From Methylophaga muralis (GTDB lineage Bacteria > Pseudomonadota > Gammaproteobacteria > Nitrosococcales > Methylophagaceae), in NCBI RefSeq assembly GCF_001720165.1, contig NZ_MCRI01000019.1:1-47966 (forward strand): a stretch of 47,966 bases of DNA, given 5' to 3'. Positions 1 to 9,483 of the stretch are shown piece by piece. A program made the position numbers and the translations under genes. Numbering within the stretch: position 1 is the stretch's first letter; each line of letters opens with the position of its first letter. The notes below the pieces were generated by a model, which searched no databases, was not told the DNA's origin, and saw only the letters and a program-made list of their open reading frames with translations.

Positions 1-100
1 TTTAAGTAGGTTAACTAAGTACTTTTATTTATGCTGGGATTAACGCCAAGAAAATTTTAACGGCTACTTGCCTGTTATAAATCAAAATCATCAGACACAA

Positions 101-124
101 AAAAGGCCCGGTTAAGGGCCTTTT
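101..124 (-). terminator. Rho-independent terminator of the OmpA-like gene
   Basis: A 9-bp perfect stem (101-109 paired with 116-124) with a 6-nt loop lies just past the stop codon of the OmpA-like lipoprotein. Read on the minus strand, its distal arm runs into a stretch of six T residues, as expected for intrinsic termination. No gene is visible in bases 1-100. Confidence 0.85.
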
Positions 125-147
125 CCGTAACAACTTAAAAGATGCTG

Positions 148-999
148 TTATTTTGTGTTAACAATAAAGTCAACGCGACGGTTTAATGCACGACCGGCGT
201 CAGTATCATTGTTAGCAATTGGTGAGGTTTCACCCATACCAACTGGAATCAAGTTATTACCGTTAACACCTTTAGAAACAAGGTATTCAACAACTGATTC
301 TGAACGACGTTGTGAAAGCTTTTGGTTGTACTCTTCAGAACCAATGCTATCAGTGTGACCTTCAACACGTACTTCAACCACTTCATCAGTGTTCAGTAAC
401 GCTGTAACAGCATCATCCAAGATAGTACGAGCTTCTGATGTCAGGTCAGCTTTATCAAACTCAAAGTTTACGCCTGTTAATGACAGAATAGTTTGACCAG
501 CAATTGGGCAACCATCTTCATCAACAATCACACCTTGTGGAGTGTTAGGGCAAAGATCTCTGTAATCTGGCACGCCATCTTTGTCAGAATCAATCGGGCA
601 ACCGACTTCATCAACAGTTACACCAGCTGGAGTGTTTGCACACATATCGATGCCATCAACAACGCCATCGCCATCTGAGTCCATTGCACAACCACGAGCG
701 TCAAGTAACGCACCTGGAACAGGTTCATGTTCACATACTGCTTTCTCTGCGGCTACTACTGTTTCTGCTTTAGCTTCATCAGTTGAGCAAAGTAATAATG
801 CCAACGCTGCACCGACTGCTGCACCACCAACTGCACCTGAACCACCACTTGAAACGGCACCAACTGCGGCACCAGCTACAGCACCACCAAGAGCGGAACA
901 TAAAGTGTAGTTATCGTACGCACGCTGATTTGGGCCTGCACAACCAGCCAGCAAACCAATCGTCAGCAGTGCTGCGGTTAATTTTACTGAAATATTCAT
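148..999 (-). CDS. OmpA-family outer-membrane lipoprotein with TSP3-type repeats
   Basis: A 283-residue lipoprotein predicted to tie the outer membrane to peptidoglycan. The signal peptide ends in a lipobox (LAGC, Cys20). A glycine/alanine-rich glycine-zipper-like stretch follows (residues 38-70). Next come two acidic, calcium-binding thrombospondin type-3-like repeats (about 107-165, DSDGDGVVD and DSDKDGVPD). The C-terminal OmpA domain (173-281) carries HTDSIGS and NRRV, including the usual diaminopimelate-contacting Asp and Arg. The start is supported by an AAGGA about ten bases upstream. It stands alone, downstream of pilTU on the same strand, and has its own terminator at 101-124. Family assignment is secure; a specific gene name is not. 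Confidence 0.92.
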   Translation of the reverse strand: MNISVKLTAALLTIGLLAGCAGPNQRAYDNYTLCSALGGAVAGAAVGAVSSGGSGAVGGAAVGAALALLLCSTDEAKAETVVAAEKAVCEHEPVPGALLDARGCAMDSDGDGVVDGIDMCANTPAGVTVDEVGCPIDSDKDGVPDYRDLCPNTPQGVIVDEDGCPIAGQTILSLTGVNFEFDKADLTSEARTILDDAVTALLNTDEVVEVRVEGHTDSIGSEEYNQKLSQRRSESVVEYLVSKGVNGNNLIPVGMGETSPIANNDTDAGRALNRRVDFIVNTK

Positions 1000-1175
1000 A
1001 GTTTTTATTCCTTTAGATTTATTGCTTAGTATTGTTAATCGCTTGCCGATGTCTAGGCTGACACCTTGAACACATTAGGGTTTCTGTACTTAGGAATCAT
1101 AATATTACGATTTACAATTCAAGTGTAACATATTAAAAAAAGACATATTTACCTTTTTTTAAAATCCCTGAAAAA

Positions 1176-2321
1176 CTAAAAACGCGTACCCATAGTTTCG
1201 GTTTCTGTTTCGAGGGATAAAGCTTGGGCACCGGCTTCTGCTGGGAGTTCACCACTATCGGAACCTAATTTTATCATTAGCCTGACTTCATTACTTGAGT
1301 CTGCATTTCGCAGCGCATCTTCGTAGGAAATTTCACCCGCTTTATATAAATCATACAATGATTGGTCAAAAGTCTGCATTCCCAACTCACGAGAACGCTT
1401 CATAACGTCCTTGATTTCAGCGACCTTGCCTTTTTCAATGAGATCCCCGACCAGCGGCGTGTTTAATAAAACCTCTACAGCCACCGCACGCCCTGATCCG
1501 TCTTTTTTGGGAATCAAGCGTTGTGCGACAACCGCTTTTAGATTGAGAGACAAATCCAAAAACAATTGCTGGTGCCGATCTTCTGGGAAAAAGTTAATTA
1601 CCCGCTCCATAGCCTGATTGGCATTGTTAGCATGCAACGTGGAAAGACATAAATGACCTGTTTCAGCAAAGGAAATACCGTAATCCATCGTATCTCGGCT
1701 ACGGATTTCACCGATCATAATGACATCAGGCGCTTGTCGTAATGAGTTCTTTAACGCAATTTCGTAGGAGTCAGTATCTACACCAACTTCACGTTGCGTA
1801 ACTACACACCCGGCATGCTTGTGATCAAACTCTATCGGGTCTTCGATAGTTAAAATATGTCCGGTACTATTTTGATTACGATAGCCAATCATTGCAGCCA
1901 GCGTTGTTGATTTACCACTTCCCGTTGCACCGACAAACATCACTAGTCCGCGTTTTGTCATGGCAAGCTCTTTGATGATCTCAGGAACATGCAGTTCTTC
2001 AATAGTAGGTATCTCACCTTTAACCAGTCGCAGCACCATGGCAATCCGACTACGCTGATAAAGTGCGCTTACCCGGAAACGTCCGGCTCCTTTAGTATCT
2101 ATCGCGTAATTGCATTCTTTATCACGTTCAAAAGTGCGTTTTTGTTCATCGTTCATGGTGCTTAACACCAGTTCACGCGCTTCTTCTTCAGTTAAAGGTT
2201 CCTGAGAAAGTGTAGCCATTCGGCCATTTACTTTTAATGTAGCTGGTCGGCCTGAGGTGATAAAGATATCAGAGGCCTCGTGTTTCACTGCCGCTTTAAG
2301 AATTGTGACAATTTCCATCAT
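1176..2321 (-). CDS. pilU: Type IV pilus retraction ATPase PilU
   Basis: A 381-residue secretion-type ATPase of the PilT/PilU family, acting as a hexamer at the inner-membrane base of type IV pili and assisting PilT in retraction. Visible motifs are Walker A GATGSGKST (131-139), the Asp box around TIEDPIEF, Walker B in DVIMIGEIRS and the His box TGHLCLSTLHAN. It starts 6 bases after the pilT stop codon. The order pilT-pilU and the divergence from PilT around the Asp/Walker B boxes favour PilU over a second PilT. Two adjacent ATG codons follow AGGAG; the second (2318) has the better spacing. The C-terminal tail is longer than that of PilT and rich in Glu/Ser. Confidence 0.93.
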   Translation of the reverse strand: MMEIVTILKAAVKHEASDIFITSGRPATLKVNGRMATLSQEPLTEEEARELVLSTMNDEQKRTFERDKECNYAIDTKGAGRFRVSALYQRSRIAMVLRLVKGEIPTIEELHVPEIIKELAMTKRGLVMFVGATGSGKSTTLAAMIGYRNQNSTGHILTIEDPIEFDHKHAGCVVTQREVGVDTDSYEIALKNSLRQAPDVIMIGEIRSRDTMDYGISFAETGHLCLSTLHANNANQAMERVINFFPEDRHQQLFLDLSLNLKAVVAQRLIPKKDGSGRAVAVEVLLNTPLVGDLIEKGKVAEIKDVMKRSRELGMQTFDQSLYDLYKAGEISYEDALRNADSSNEVRLMIKLGSDSGELPAEAGAQALSLETETETMGTRF

Positions 2322-2327
2322 GTTCTC

Positions 2328-3365
2328 CTAACGGAACAAATCCTTATTCACGGCACGTGGTAAGGCTTCATGCTTGGTGATTTGTTGCCGGCGTATCAAA
2401 TCCTGTAAACATTGATCCAAAGTCTGCATACCTAAAGCCCCTCCGGTTTGAATCGAAGAATACATCTGTGGAACCTTGTCTTCTCGAATTAAATTACGGA
2501 TTGCCGGAGTGCCGATCATGATTTCATGCGCAGCGATTCGGCCACCACCTACTTTTTTTAATAGGGTTTGAGAGATAACAGCGCGTAACGATTCTGACAG
2601 CATCGAACGTACCATGTCTTTTTCAGCGGCCGGGAACACGTCGATAATGCGGTCAATGGTTTTTGCCGCCGAAGAAGTATGGAGAGTGCCAAACACCAAG
2701 TGACCAGTTTCTGCGGCGGTGAGCGCCAAGCGGATGGTTTCCAAATCACGTAACTCACCCACCAGGATGATATCGGGATCCTCCCGCAAAGCACTTCGTA
2801 ACGCTTCACTGAAACCATGGGTATCGCGATGAACTTCACGCTGATTAATCAGACATTTTTTACTGCGATGAACGAATTCAATTGGATCTTCAATGGTCAG
2901 GATATGTTCGTTATCTTTTTCATTTCGATAATTAATCATCGCCGCTAACGTTGTTGACTTACCGGAACCGGTAGGACCGGTCACCAGCACAATGCCTCGA
3001 TTATTATCCGAAATCTGTTTGAAAATCTCCGGTGCACCTAATTCTTCCAGCGTCAAAACAGTCGAGGGAATGGTCCGGAAAACCGCAGCAGCACCACGAT
3101 TCTGGTTGAATACATTAACCCGGAAACGCGCCAGATTAGGGATCTCAAACGAAAAGTCAGCCTCGAGAAACTCTTCAAAATCCTTACGCTGACGATCATT
3201 CATGATGTCATATACCATGGCGTGGACTTCTTTATGGTCCATCGCTGGCAAATTGATGCGTTTAATATCACCATCAACACGAATCATCGGCGGTTCACCA
3301 GCGGAAATGTGCAAATCCGACGCATTGTTTTTTGCACTAAAGGTCAGCAATTCAGTAATATCCAT
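2328..3365 (-). CDS. pilT: Type IV pilus retraction ATPase PilT
   Basis: A 345-residue hexameric ATPase that depolymerises type IV pili, powering twitching motility and DNA uptake. An N-terminal PAS-like domain (MDITELL...ASDLHIS) precedes the RecA-like core. The core holds Walker A GPTGSGKST (130-138), TIEDPIEFVH, Walker B DIILVGELRD and the His box TGHLVFGTLHTSSA. The start at 3365 is chosen over an in-frame ATG two codons upstream because AAGGA abuts that upstream ATG but sits six bases before this one. It is transcribed with pilU and divergently from yggS, the classical pilT-yggS-proC arrangement of Pseudomonas and relatives. No other pilus genes are in the window. Confidence 0.96.
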   Translation of the reverse strand: MDITELLTFSAKNNASDLHISAGEPPMIRVDGDIKRINLPAMDHKEVHAMVYDIMNDRQRKDFEEFLEADFSFEIPNLARFRVNVFNQNRGAAAVFRTIPSTVLTLEELGAPEIFKQISDNNRGIVLVTGPTGSGKSTTLAAMINYRNEKDNEHILTIEDPIEFVHRSKKCLINQREVHRDTHGFSEALRSALREDPDIILVGELRDLETIRLALTAAETGHLVFGTLHTSSAAKTIDRIIDVFPAAEKDMVRSMLSESLRAVISQTLLKKVGGGRIAAHEIMIGTPAIRNLIREDKVPQMYSSIQTGGALGMQTLDQCLQDLIRRQQITKHEALPRAVNKDLFR

Positions 3366-3455
3366 GCACATTCCTTATTCAATAACGACAGCTACCTGTC
3401 CCTGACAACATAGCGAATACCGCTAAAGGTAGCGCGCTCCTGACTGGCTTGCAAC

Positions 3456-4151
3456 ATGACAAATTCAAAAACACGCCTGCAATCTGTGATGAACTTCATC
3501 AAATCGGCAGAACAACGTGCGAACCGTCCCGAAGGTTCCGTTAAATTACTGGCGGTCAGTAAAACCTGGCCAGCTTCTCGACTTCGTGAATTAGCTGAAG
3601 CAGGTCAATCACGCTTTGGTGAAAATTATTTGCAGGAAGCCTTGGAAAAAATCGCTGCGTTAGACGATTTAATTCTGGAGTGGCATTTTATTGGACCAGT
3701 ACAATCTAACAAAACACGGGAAATCGCCGCACATTTTGATTGGGTGGAAAGTGTTGATCGATTGAAAATTGCCCAGAGGTTGTCTTCCCAGCGACCAGCG
3801 CAAAAGCCGGCACTGAATATTTGTCTGCAAGTGAATATTGATAACGAATCCAGCAAAGCAGGTGTAACTCCCGATAACTTAATGGAGCTCGCCGCAGCCG
3901 TGAGTCAGTTGGATAATCTTTGTCTGCGAGGTTTAATGGTTATTCCTGCTATTGCAGAAACAGAAGAGCAACAACTGGATGCTTTTGGTCGAGCGCAGCA
4001 ACTGTTCTACCAATTGAAATCAGCCCATCCAGAAGTTGATACTTTGTCGATGGGTATGTCCGCAGATATGCAGGCAGCCATTATTCAAGGCAGTACCATG
4101 GTCAGGATTGGCACCGCCTTGTTTGGCGACAGACATACACCCAATAAATAA
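3456..4151 (+). CDS. yggS: PLP homeostasis protein, YggS/PROSC family
   Basis: A 231-residue single-domain pyridoxal-phosphate-binding protein of the alanine-racemase-like TIM-barrel fold. The family is known for PLP homeostasis and has no established catalytic activity. The PLP-binding lysine is Lys36 in LLAVSKTWP. Other family motifs are FGENYLQEA, WHFIGPVQSNK and the phosphate-binding MSADMQAAI followed by VRIGTALFG. It opens a plus-strand run into proC and yggT, divergent from pilT. The Shine-Dalgarno is weak, but the start places the PLP lysine at the family-typical position. Confidence 0.94.
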   Translation: MTNSKTRLQSVMNFIKSAEQRANRPEGSVKLLAVSKTWPASRLRELAEAGQSRFGENYLQEALEKIAALDDLILEWHFIGPVQSNKTREIAAHFDWVESVDRLKIAQRLSSQRPAQKPALNICLQVNIDNESSKAGVTPDNLMELAAAVSQLDNLCLRGLMVIPAIAETEEQQLDAFGRAQQLFYQLKSAHPEVDTLSMGMSADMQAAIIQGSTMVRIGTALFGDRHTPNK

Positions 4152-4201
4152 TAACCAGTACACTACACCGCTAACAGCATATGCCAATGGAGAAAGCCTA
4201 A

Positions 4202-5038
4202 ATGATACCTTGTAAGCTCGCCTTTATCGGCGGTGGAAATATGGCGCGGAGTTTAATTGGCGGCTTAATTGCCAATGGAATGTCTGCTGAAAACATCCAT
4301 GTTGCTGATATGCAAACCGCAACACTTGAAACTCTGACGAATCGTTATCCGGTAACAACTTTTACTAGCAATCAACAAGCGATTGAAGGTGTTGATGTAG
4401 TTATTCTCGCTGTAAAACCGCAACAACTGCAGGATGTGGTACGAGAATTAAGCGCTGATTGGCAGCCAGACCAATTGATGATTTCAATTGCTGCCGGGAT
4501 TCGTATCGAAGACATCAATCGCTGGTTGGGTAAGAGTCAATCGTCTATTGTCCGTGCCATGCCAAATACTCCCGCGTTGGTAGAAGCGGGGGCAACGGCT
4601 TTATTTGCCAATGAACATGTCACGCATCAGCAACATGAATTGGCTGAATCCATTCTACGTGCCTGTGGTTTGGCCATCTGGTTGCAGGATGAAAAACATA
4701 TGGATGCGGTAACGGCCTTATCAGGTAGTGGTCCGGCCTATTTCTTTCTGGTAATGGAAGCCATGGAAAAAGCCGCCATCGAACTTGGATTGCCACAAGA
4801 AACTGCGCGATTATTATGTTTGGAAACAGCATTTGGAGCCGCTAAAATGGCTCTGGAAAGCGGTGAACCTGCAAGCACCTTGAGAAAACAGGTCACCTCT
4901 CCAGGCGGCACCACCGAAAGAGCCATTCATGAACTGGAAGATGGTGGTTTACACGGCTTATTTGAAAATGCATTAGTTGCGGCAGCATTACGGGCACGTG
5001 AGCTGGCCAATGAATTGGGACAAGATCATCATGCCTAA
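4202..5038 (+). CDS. proC: Pyrroline-5-carboxylate reductase
   Basis: A 278-residue enzyme for the last step of proline synthesis, reducing 1-pyrroline-5-carboxylate with NAD(P)H. An N-terminal Rossmann fold carries the GGGNMARSL dinucleotide motif (residues 10-18). The C-terminal dimerisation/substrate domain carries the signature around ALSGSGPAYFF and the TSPGGTTERA motif. Length is standard. A GGAG eight bases upstream supports the start. The last 8 bases overlap the start of yggT, indicating translational coupling. Confidence 0.96.
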   Translation: MIPCKLAFIGGGNMARSLIGGLIANGMSAENIHVADMQTATLETLTNRYPVTTFTSNQQAIEGVDVVILAVKPQQLQDVVRELSADWQPDQLMISIAAGIRIEDINRWLGKSQSSIVRAMPNTPALVEAGATALFANEHVTHQQHELAESILRACGLAIWLQDEKHMDAVTALSGSGPAYFFLVMEAMEKAAIELGLPQETARLLCLETAFGAAKMALESGEPASTLRKQVTSPGGTTERAIHELEDGGLHGLFENALVAAALRARELANELGQDHHA

Positions 5039-5606
5039 CAGTTATTTTTCCAATCCATTGATGTTTCTGATAGAAACGCTATTTCAACTTTATATGTATA
5101 TTGTTGCAGTACGTTTGCTGCTGCCACTTATCAGAACGCCGTTCACTCATCCTTTAATACAAACCATTATTCGTATTACCGAACCGTTATGTGCGCCATT
5201 GCGAAGCTTCATGCCACGCTCACGAAAATTTGATTCCGCTGTGTTTTTATTGTTGGTTCTGGTCACCCTGGTCAAACTGACTTTACTGTTAAGTCTGGCA
5301 GGTGCCTGGCCTGCAATAAGTGGATTGGTATTACTGACTGCTGCTGAATTATTTTCCTTGTTTATCAGCTTGTTTACCGTGACCATTATTATTGAAGTTC
5401 TACTCAGCTGGCTGGCACCACAAGGTTATAATCCGGTGGCCAGTTTGATTCAGGCAATCAATGCCCCTTTACTTGAACCAGTACGCCGCAGAATGCCATT
5501 ACTGGGCGGTATTGATTTATCGCCGCTAGTAGTCATATTAGGTCTTCAGGTTTTGTCGATGCTGGTGATGCCGTTGCTGCTCGGCCCCGTATATCCACAA
5601 TATTAA
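5031..5606 (+). CDS. yggT: YggT family integral membrane protein
   Basis: A 191-residue inner-membrane protein built from two tandem YGGT domains, each with paired hydrophobic helices and the family motif of Pro/Arg-rich segments before the second helix (PLCAPLRSFMP in the first repeat, PLLEPVRRRMP in the second). The start at 5031 (MPNSYF) overlaps the end of proC by eight bases. An upstream in-frame ATG would put a long non-hydrophobic extension inside proC and is less likely. The family has been linked to cell-envelope and osmotic functions and to cytochrome/chloroplast-type assembly in other lineages, but its role here is unknown. Confidence 0.9.
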   Translation: MPNSYFSNPLMFLIETLFQLYMYIVAVRLLLPLIRTPFTHPLIQTIIRITEPLCAPLRSFMPRSRKFDSAVFLLLVLVTLVKLTLLLSLAGAWPAISGLVLLTAAELFSLFISLFTVTIIIEVLLSWLAPQGYNPVASLIQAINAPLLEPVRRRMPLLGGIDLSPLVVILGLQVLSMLVMPLLLGPVYPQY

Positions 5607-5630
5607 TTTTGTTATAGGACACAGCACATT

Positions 5631-6779
5631 ATGTCGGACTCCCTACCAGCTGACTCGGTCGGATTGGTAACCCCTTCTCATTTGCATGTTGAGACGCCAT
5701 TAGATCTGGAATGCGGTCGAACGCTGCCACAGTTTGATTTAATTTATGAAACCTATGGCCAGTTAAATACTGATAAAAGCAATGCCGTATTGATTTGCCA
5801 TGCGTTGTCGGGGGATCATCATGCTGCCGGGTTTAATTCTCTGGAAGAACGCAAACCAGGTTGGTGGGACAGTGCGATTGGTCCTGGTAAAGCTATCGAT
5901 ACCAATCATTTTTTTGTAGTTTGTCCCAATAATCTGGGTGGCTGTAAAGGCTCATCTGGCCCGAATACCATTAATCCGGAAACAGGCAAATTATACGGAC
6001 CTGATTTTCCGATTGTGACAGTAACTGACTGGGTTAAAAGCCAGGCGATCCTCGCGGATTCATTAGCTATTCAGAAATGGGCTGCCGTTGTTGGCGGTAG
6101 TCTGGGTGGGATGCAGGCTTTGCATTGGGCTATATCGTTACCAGATCGGGTTGCCCATGTTCTGGTTATTGCTGCAGCACCCAAATTATCAGCACAGAAT
6201 ATTGCCTTTAATGAAGTCGCCCGCACCGCCATTAAATCTGATCCGGAATTTCACCAAGGTCGTTATCAGGAATTTAATACCGTGCCTCGGCAAGGATTAG
6301 GCCTCGCCCGAATGTTGGGACATATCACCTATCTTTCTGATGAAGCGATGGGAGAAAAATTTGGCCGCGAATTGCGTAGTGGCAAAATTCAATATGGTTA
6401 TGATGTTGAATTCCAAATCGAAAGTTATTTGCGTTATCAAAGCATCAGCTTTGTCGAGCGCTTTGATGCCAATACCTATTTATTGATGACCAAGGCCTTG
6501 GATTATTTTGATCCGGCCAAGGAATTTAATGACGATCTGACCCAAGCCGTCAAAGCGATTCAGGCTAAATCGTTAATCATTTCATTTACCAGTGACTGGC
6601 GTTTTTCACCGTTACGCTCTTTGGAAATCGTCAATGCCCTGCTCAGTGCTGGCAAGTCTGTCAGTTATGCCGAGATTGAGGCGACTCAAGGCCATGATGC
6701 TTTTCTAATGCCGATCCCCCGTTATATGGAAATCTTTGCCAGCTATATGCAGCAAGTCGCGAAAGAGGTGAATGGCTGA
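5631..6779 (+). CDS. metX: Homoserine O-acyltransferase MetX
   Basis: A 382-residue alpha/beta-hydrolase-fold enzyme that acylates homoserine to start methionine synthesis. The nucleophile is Ser157 in GGSLGGMQ; the other triad residues are likely the Asp in FTSDWRF and the His in GHDAF near the C-terminus. The motifs [11 protein letters not shown] and [12 protein letters not shown] are characteristic. Whether acetyl- or succinyl-CoA is the donor cannot be read safely; many proteobacterial MetX proteins are succinyltransferases. The stop overlaps the metW start (TGATG), the well-known metX-metW pairing. Confidence 0.95.
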   Translation: MSDSLPADSVGLVTPSHLHVETPLDLECGRTLPQFDLIYETYGQLNTDKSNAVLICHALSGDHHAAGFNSLEERKPGWWDSAIGPGKAIDTNHFFVVCPNNLGGCKGSSGPNTINPETGKLYGPDFPIVTVTDWVKSQAILADSLAIQKWAAVVGGSLGGMQALHWAISLPDRVAHVLVIAAAPKLSAQNIAFNEVARTAIKSDPEFHQGRYQEFNTVPRQGLGLARMLGHITYLSDEAMGEKFGRELRSGKIQYGYDVEFQIESYLRYQSISFVERFDANTYLLMTKALDYFDPAKEFNDDLTQAVKAIQAKSLIISFTSDWRFSPLRSLEIVNALLSAGKSVSYAEIEATQGHDAFLMPIPRYMEIFASYMQQVAKEVNG

Positions 6780-7381
6780 TGACCTTACGTGTTGATTTAC
6801 AAATAATCAGTGATTGGATCCCCGATAACGCCCATGTTCTGGATCTGGGCTGTGGAAATGGTGCTTTGTTAAAGCATCTTCAGCAACGTAACGTTACCGG
6901 CTACGGGCTGGAAATTGATAACAGCAAATTTACCGAATGTATCCATAGCGGCGTCAATGTAATTCAGGCCGATTTGGATGTTGGCCTCGGGCAATTTGCC
7001 GATCAAAGTTTTGATTTTGTCATCTTGTCACAAACCCTGCAGGCGGTGAAAAGACCGGATTTTCTGCTGCGTGAAATCATGCGGGTTGGCAAGCAAGGCA
7101 TTATCGGTTTTCCAAATTTCGGTCATTGGCAATGCCGTGTTCAACTCGGACTGGGTGGCAAAATGCCGGTATCTAAGAACTTGCCCAATGCCTGGTTTGA
7201 TACACCAAACATCCATCTTTGTACTTTGAAAGATTTTGAGAAAATTTGTGACCAATACGGTTTTAGTGTGGTCAACCGCAGCGTGGTCAATCATGAACAC
7301 AAAGATACTCTGGGTATACGTTTATTGCCCAACCTGTTCGGTCAGATTGCGGTGTATTTAATTCATAACGGAAAATCATGA
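6779..7381 (+). CDS. metW: MetW, methyltransferase-fold partner of MetX
   Basis: A 200-residue class I SAM-methyltransferase-fold protein. Motif I is [15 protein letters not shown] (about 20-34), and the D/E of motif II follows in GYGLEIDN. MetW is almost always encoded directly after metX and is required for full methionine synthesis with MetX in several proteobacteria; a methyl transfer reaction has not been firmly established. It overlaps metX by one base and pyrE by four (ATGA), so the three are probably translated together. Confidence 0.93.
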   Translation: MTLRVDLQIISDWIPDNAHVLDLGCGNGALLKHLQQRNVTGYGLEIDNSKFTECIHSGVNVIQADLDVGLGQFADQSFDFVILSQTLQAVKRPDFLLREIMRVGKQGIIGFPNFGHWQCRVQLGLGGKMPVSKNLPNAWFDTPNIHLCTLKDFEKICDQYGFSVVNRSVVNHEHKDTLGIRLLPNLFGQIAVYLIHNGKS

Positions 7382-8019
7382 AAGATTATCAACACGACTT
7401 TATTGAATTCGCACTGCAAACCGGTGTTTTGCGTTTTGGCGAGTTCACCCTCAAATCCGGACGGATCAGCCCGTATTTTTTTAATAGCGGTTTGTTTAAC
7501 AGTGGTGCATCACTGGCACGCCTAGGCCGTTTTTATGCTCAGGCGATTAGTGAGTCCAGTCTCGACTATAACGTATTGTTTGGCCCGGCATACAAGGGCA
7601 TTCCGCTGGCATCCACAACCGTTGTTGCTCTCGCTGATCAATATGATCGGGATGTACCCTATGTGTTTAACCGCAAAGAGAAAAAAGATCATGGTGAGGG
7701 CGGACAATTAGTTGGGGCCGAGCTGCAAGGTAAAGTACTGATTATTGATGATGTCATTTCCGCCGGCACTTCAGTAGGAGAGTCGGTTGAAATTATCCGC
7801 GCAGCGGGTGCTGAACCTGCCGGTGTCATCATTGCACTGGATCGTCAGGAACGCGGCCAAGGCGAGTTATCGGCGATTCAACAGGTCGAACAAACACATC
7901 ATATTCCTGTGGTGAGCATTATCTGTTTGAATGACTTGCTCAGCTATCTGCAGGATAACCCTGAGTTGCAGCAACACTTGCCGGCTGTAAAAGCTTACCG
8001 GGAAAAATATGGGGTCTGA
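7378..8019 (+). CDS. pyrE: Orotate phosphoribosyltransferase
   Basis: A 213-residue type I phosphoribosyltransferase that joins orotate to PRPP, giving orotidine monophosphate in pyrimidine synthesis. The PRPP-binding motif [16 protein letters not shown] is intact. The N-terminal [13 protein letters not shown] and the flexible loop [11 protein letters not shown], with its catalytic lysines, are typical PyrE. It shares an ATGA overlap with metW, which joins pyrimidine synthesis to the methionine genes; pyrE more often sits near rph or crc in gammaproteobacteria. It ends three bases before the convergent permease gene. Confidence 0.96.
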   Translation: MKDYQHDFIEFALQTGVLRFGEFTLKSGRISPYFFNSGLFNSGASLARLGRFYAQAISESSLDYNVLFGPAYKGIPLASTTVVALADQYDRDVPYVFNRKEKKDHGEGGQLVGAELQGKVLIIDDVISAGTSVGESVEIIRAAGAEPAGVIIALDRQERGQGELSAIQQVEQTHHIPVVSIICLNDLLSYLQDNPELQQHLPAVKAYREKYGV

Positions 8020-8022
8020 GAT

Positions 8023-8784
8023 TTAGAATGGCCCCCAAATCAATCTGACTGCAATTAACAAAGTGACGATTTCAAAACTGCGTTTGATCCAGCGGTTGCC
8101 CCAGCGCAGTGCTAAATGCGATCCGAGATAACCACCTAAAAAAGATCCGAGTATTAAAGCTGGTAACCAATCCCAGCGGATCTCACCCAAAATACCCAAG
8201 GTAATTGCTCCGGCACCATTCCAGAAGACTCCAACCAGAATCAGTGTGTAGGCGACTGCACGCTGATAATCCATGCCAAACCATAATATCAACCACAGGG
8301 TGACAAACAATCCGGTTCCGGAAGTCAGCGAACCATTAAGAATGCCCAAAAAGAATAGAACTACCGCCCCCCATAGATAACCATGCCGTTCACGGTGCAG
8401 CGGTAAATAAATTTGTCCTAATGCCGGTTTAAACAACGAATAAATTCCCAATGAACCGGTTAATATGCCTAAGGCAATCTCTGCGATTCTGTCTGGCACC
8501 ATTAAGATCACACTGCCGCCAATCACCACTCCCGGCAGCCCAGCCACTAACAGTAAAACGACAAAATGACGTTCCAGCCGACTGGTTGAGATATAACGTA
8601 AAGCTGCGCCTAATCCCAGAGCGACACTGGCCACTTTATGCGTTGCCAAGGCTACAGAGAAGGTTAGGCCTAGGAAAATCAGTACCGGAAACTGGATTAA
8701 ACCTGCACCGCCGCCACTCAATGCCGAAAAAGTATTTGCCAGCAAAGAAATAACAAACAGAATAAAATGTTCAACAAAGCTCAA
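8023..8784 (-). CDS. TauE/SafE family membrane permease
   Basis: A 253-residue polytopic membrane protein with roughly seven to eight hydrophobic helices. The two half-repeats carry family-type motifs: SGGGAGLIQFPVLIFLGL near the N-terminus and SGTGLFVTLWLILWFGMDY in the second half. TauE/SafE proteins are implicated in export or uptake of sulfonates, sulfite/sulfate and other small organic anions; the substrate here cannot be told. The start is a TTG with only a weak GAGAG upstream, squeezed 24 bases from the divergent DUF4124 gene, so the N-terminus is uncertain by a few residues. Confidence 0.88.
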   Translation of the reverse strand: MSFVEHFILFVISLLANTFSALSGGGAGLIQFPVLIFLGLTFSVALATHKVASVALGLGAALRYISTSRLERHFVVLLLVAGLPGVVIGGSVILMVPDRIAEIALGILTGSLGIYSLFKPALGQIYLPLHRERHGYLWGAVVLFFLGILNGSLTSGTGLFVTLWLILWFGMDYQRAVAYTLILVGVFWNGAGAITLGILGEIRWDWLPALILGSFLGGYLGSHLALRWGNRWIKRSFEIVTLLIAVRLIWGPF

Positions 8785-8808
8785 ATTAACAAGGCTCTCT
8801 GGGAAATA

Positions 8809-9483
8809 ATGATGATTTCAATACGCTTTGTACTGGCGTCGATGCTAAGCGCGACATTGTTTATTGCAACTACTGTATCCGCGGCACAACTTTACCGTTT
8901 TACTGATGAAAGTGGTATTCCAACTATAAGTAAAACCTTGCCGCCTGAAGTTGCCCAGCAAGGTTACGATATTCTGGATGAGAAATCGATGCGAGTTATT
9001 CAGCGGGTGCCGCCGGCCCTCACTGAGGCACAAATCATTGAGCGAGATAAGCAAAGAAAATTGGATTTAGAGGCGCAGAAACAAGCCGAGCAAGCCGCCA
9101 AAATGGCGGCGGAAGAACGTCGTAAACGTGCCATTTACGATCATAATCTATTGTCGGCCTATCAATCAGAACAGGATCTGCTGAATGAACGCGATAAAGA
9201 TCTGCTATACCGTGAAAAACGTTTGGAAGTATTGAACGGCAAACGCAAAGGTTTACAACAGCGCTTACAGCAAGCACAACGACAAGCTGCGGATAATGAA
9301 TTGAGCGGCGTTGGGCTTAGCGATAACCTGAAAAGTCGCCTGCAGGCAGCGCAGCAAGAACTGGACAACAATCAATCAACTATAGATCAATTACAAACAG
9401 AAATTACCACCCTTAAACAGCAATATGAATTGGATTTACAACGGCTGCGTGAACTATTAGGTTCATCGCCTGCTAGCGATTAA
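8809..9483 (+). CDS. DUF4124-domain exported coiled-coil protein
   Basis: A 224-residue protein with a signal peptide ending near SAA (about residue 25). A DUF4124 domain follows ([22 protein letters not shown]). After that comes a long charged, Gln/Glu/Lys/Arg-rich region predicted to form coiled coil (about 90-215). DUF4124 is a small periplasmic domain common in proteobacteria with no settled function. The start is placed at 8809 or 8812, four or seven bases after GGGA; an upstream ATG at 8767 lacks a ribosome site and would spoil the signal peptide. Its stop overlaps the convergent hisC stop by four bases. Confidence 0.82.
   Translation: MMISIRFVLASMLSATLFIATTVSAAQLYRFTDESGIPTISKTLPPEVAQQGYDILDEKSMRVIQRVPPALTEAQIIERDKQRKLDLEAQKQAEQAAKMAAEERRKRAIYDHNLLSAYQSEQDLLNERDKDLLYREKRLEVLNGKRKGLQQRLQQAQRQAADNELSGVGLSDNLKSRLQAAQQELDNNQSTIDQLQTEITTLKQQYELDLQRLRELLGSSPASD

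Noticed and set aside
581-910. 109-codon plus-strand ORF rich in Pro/Ala/Thr
   Set aside because: It is the complement of the repetitive glycine/alanine and TSP3 region of the OmpA-like gene; codon bias of the real gene creates it.
1135-1160. A/T-only hairpin after pilU as a terminator
   Set aside because: The stem is almost entirely A-T pairs with a 10-base loop, too weak to call against an AT-rich background.
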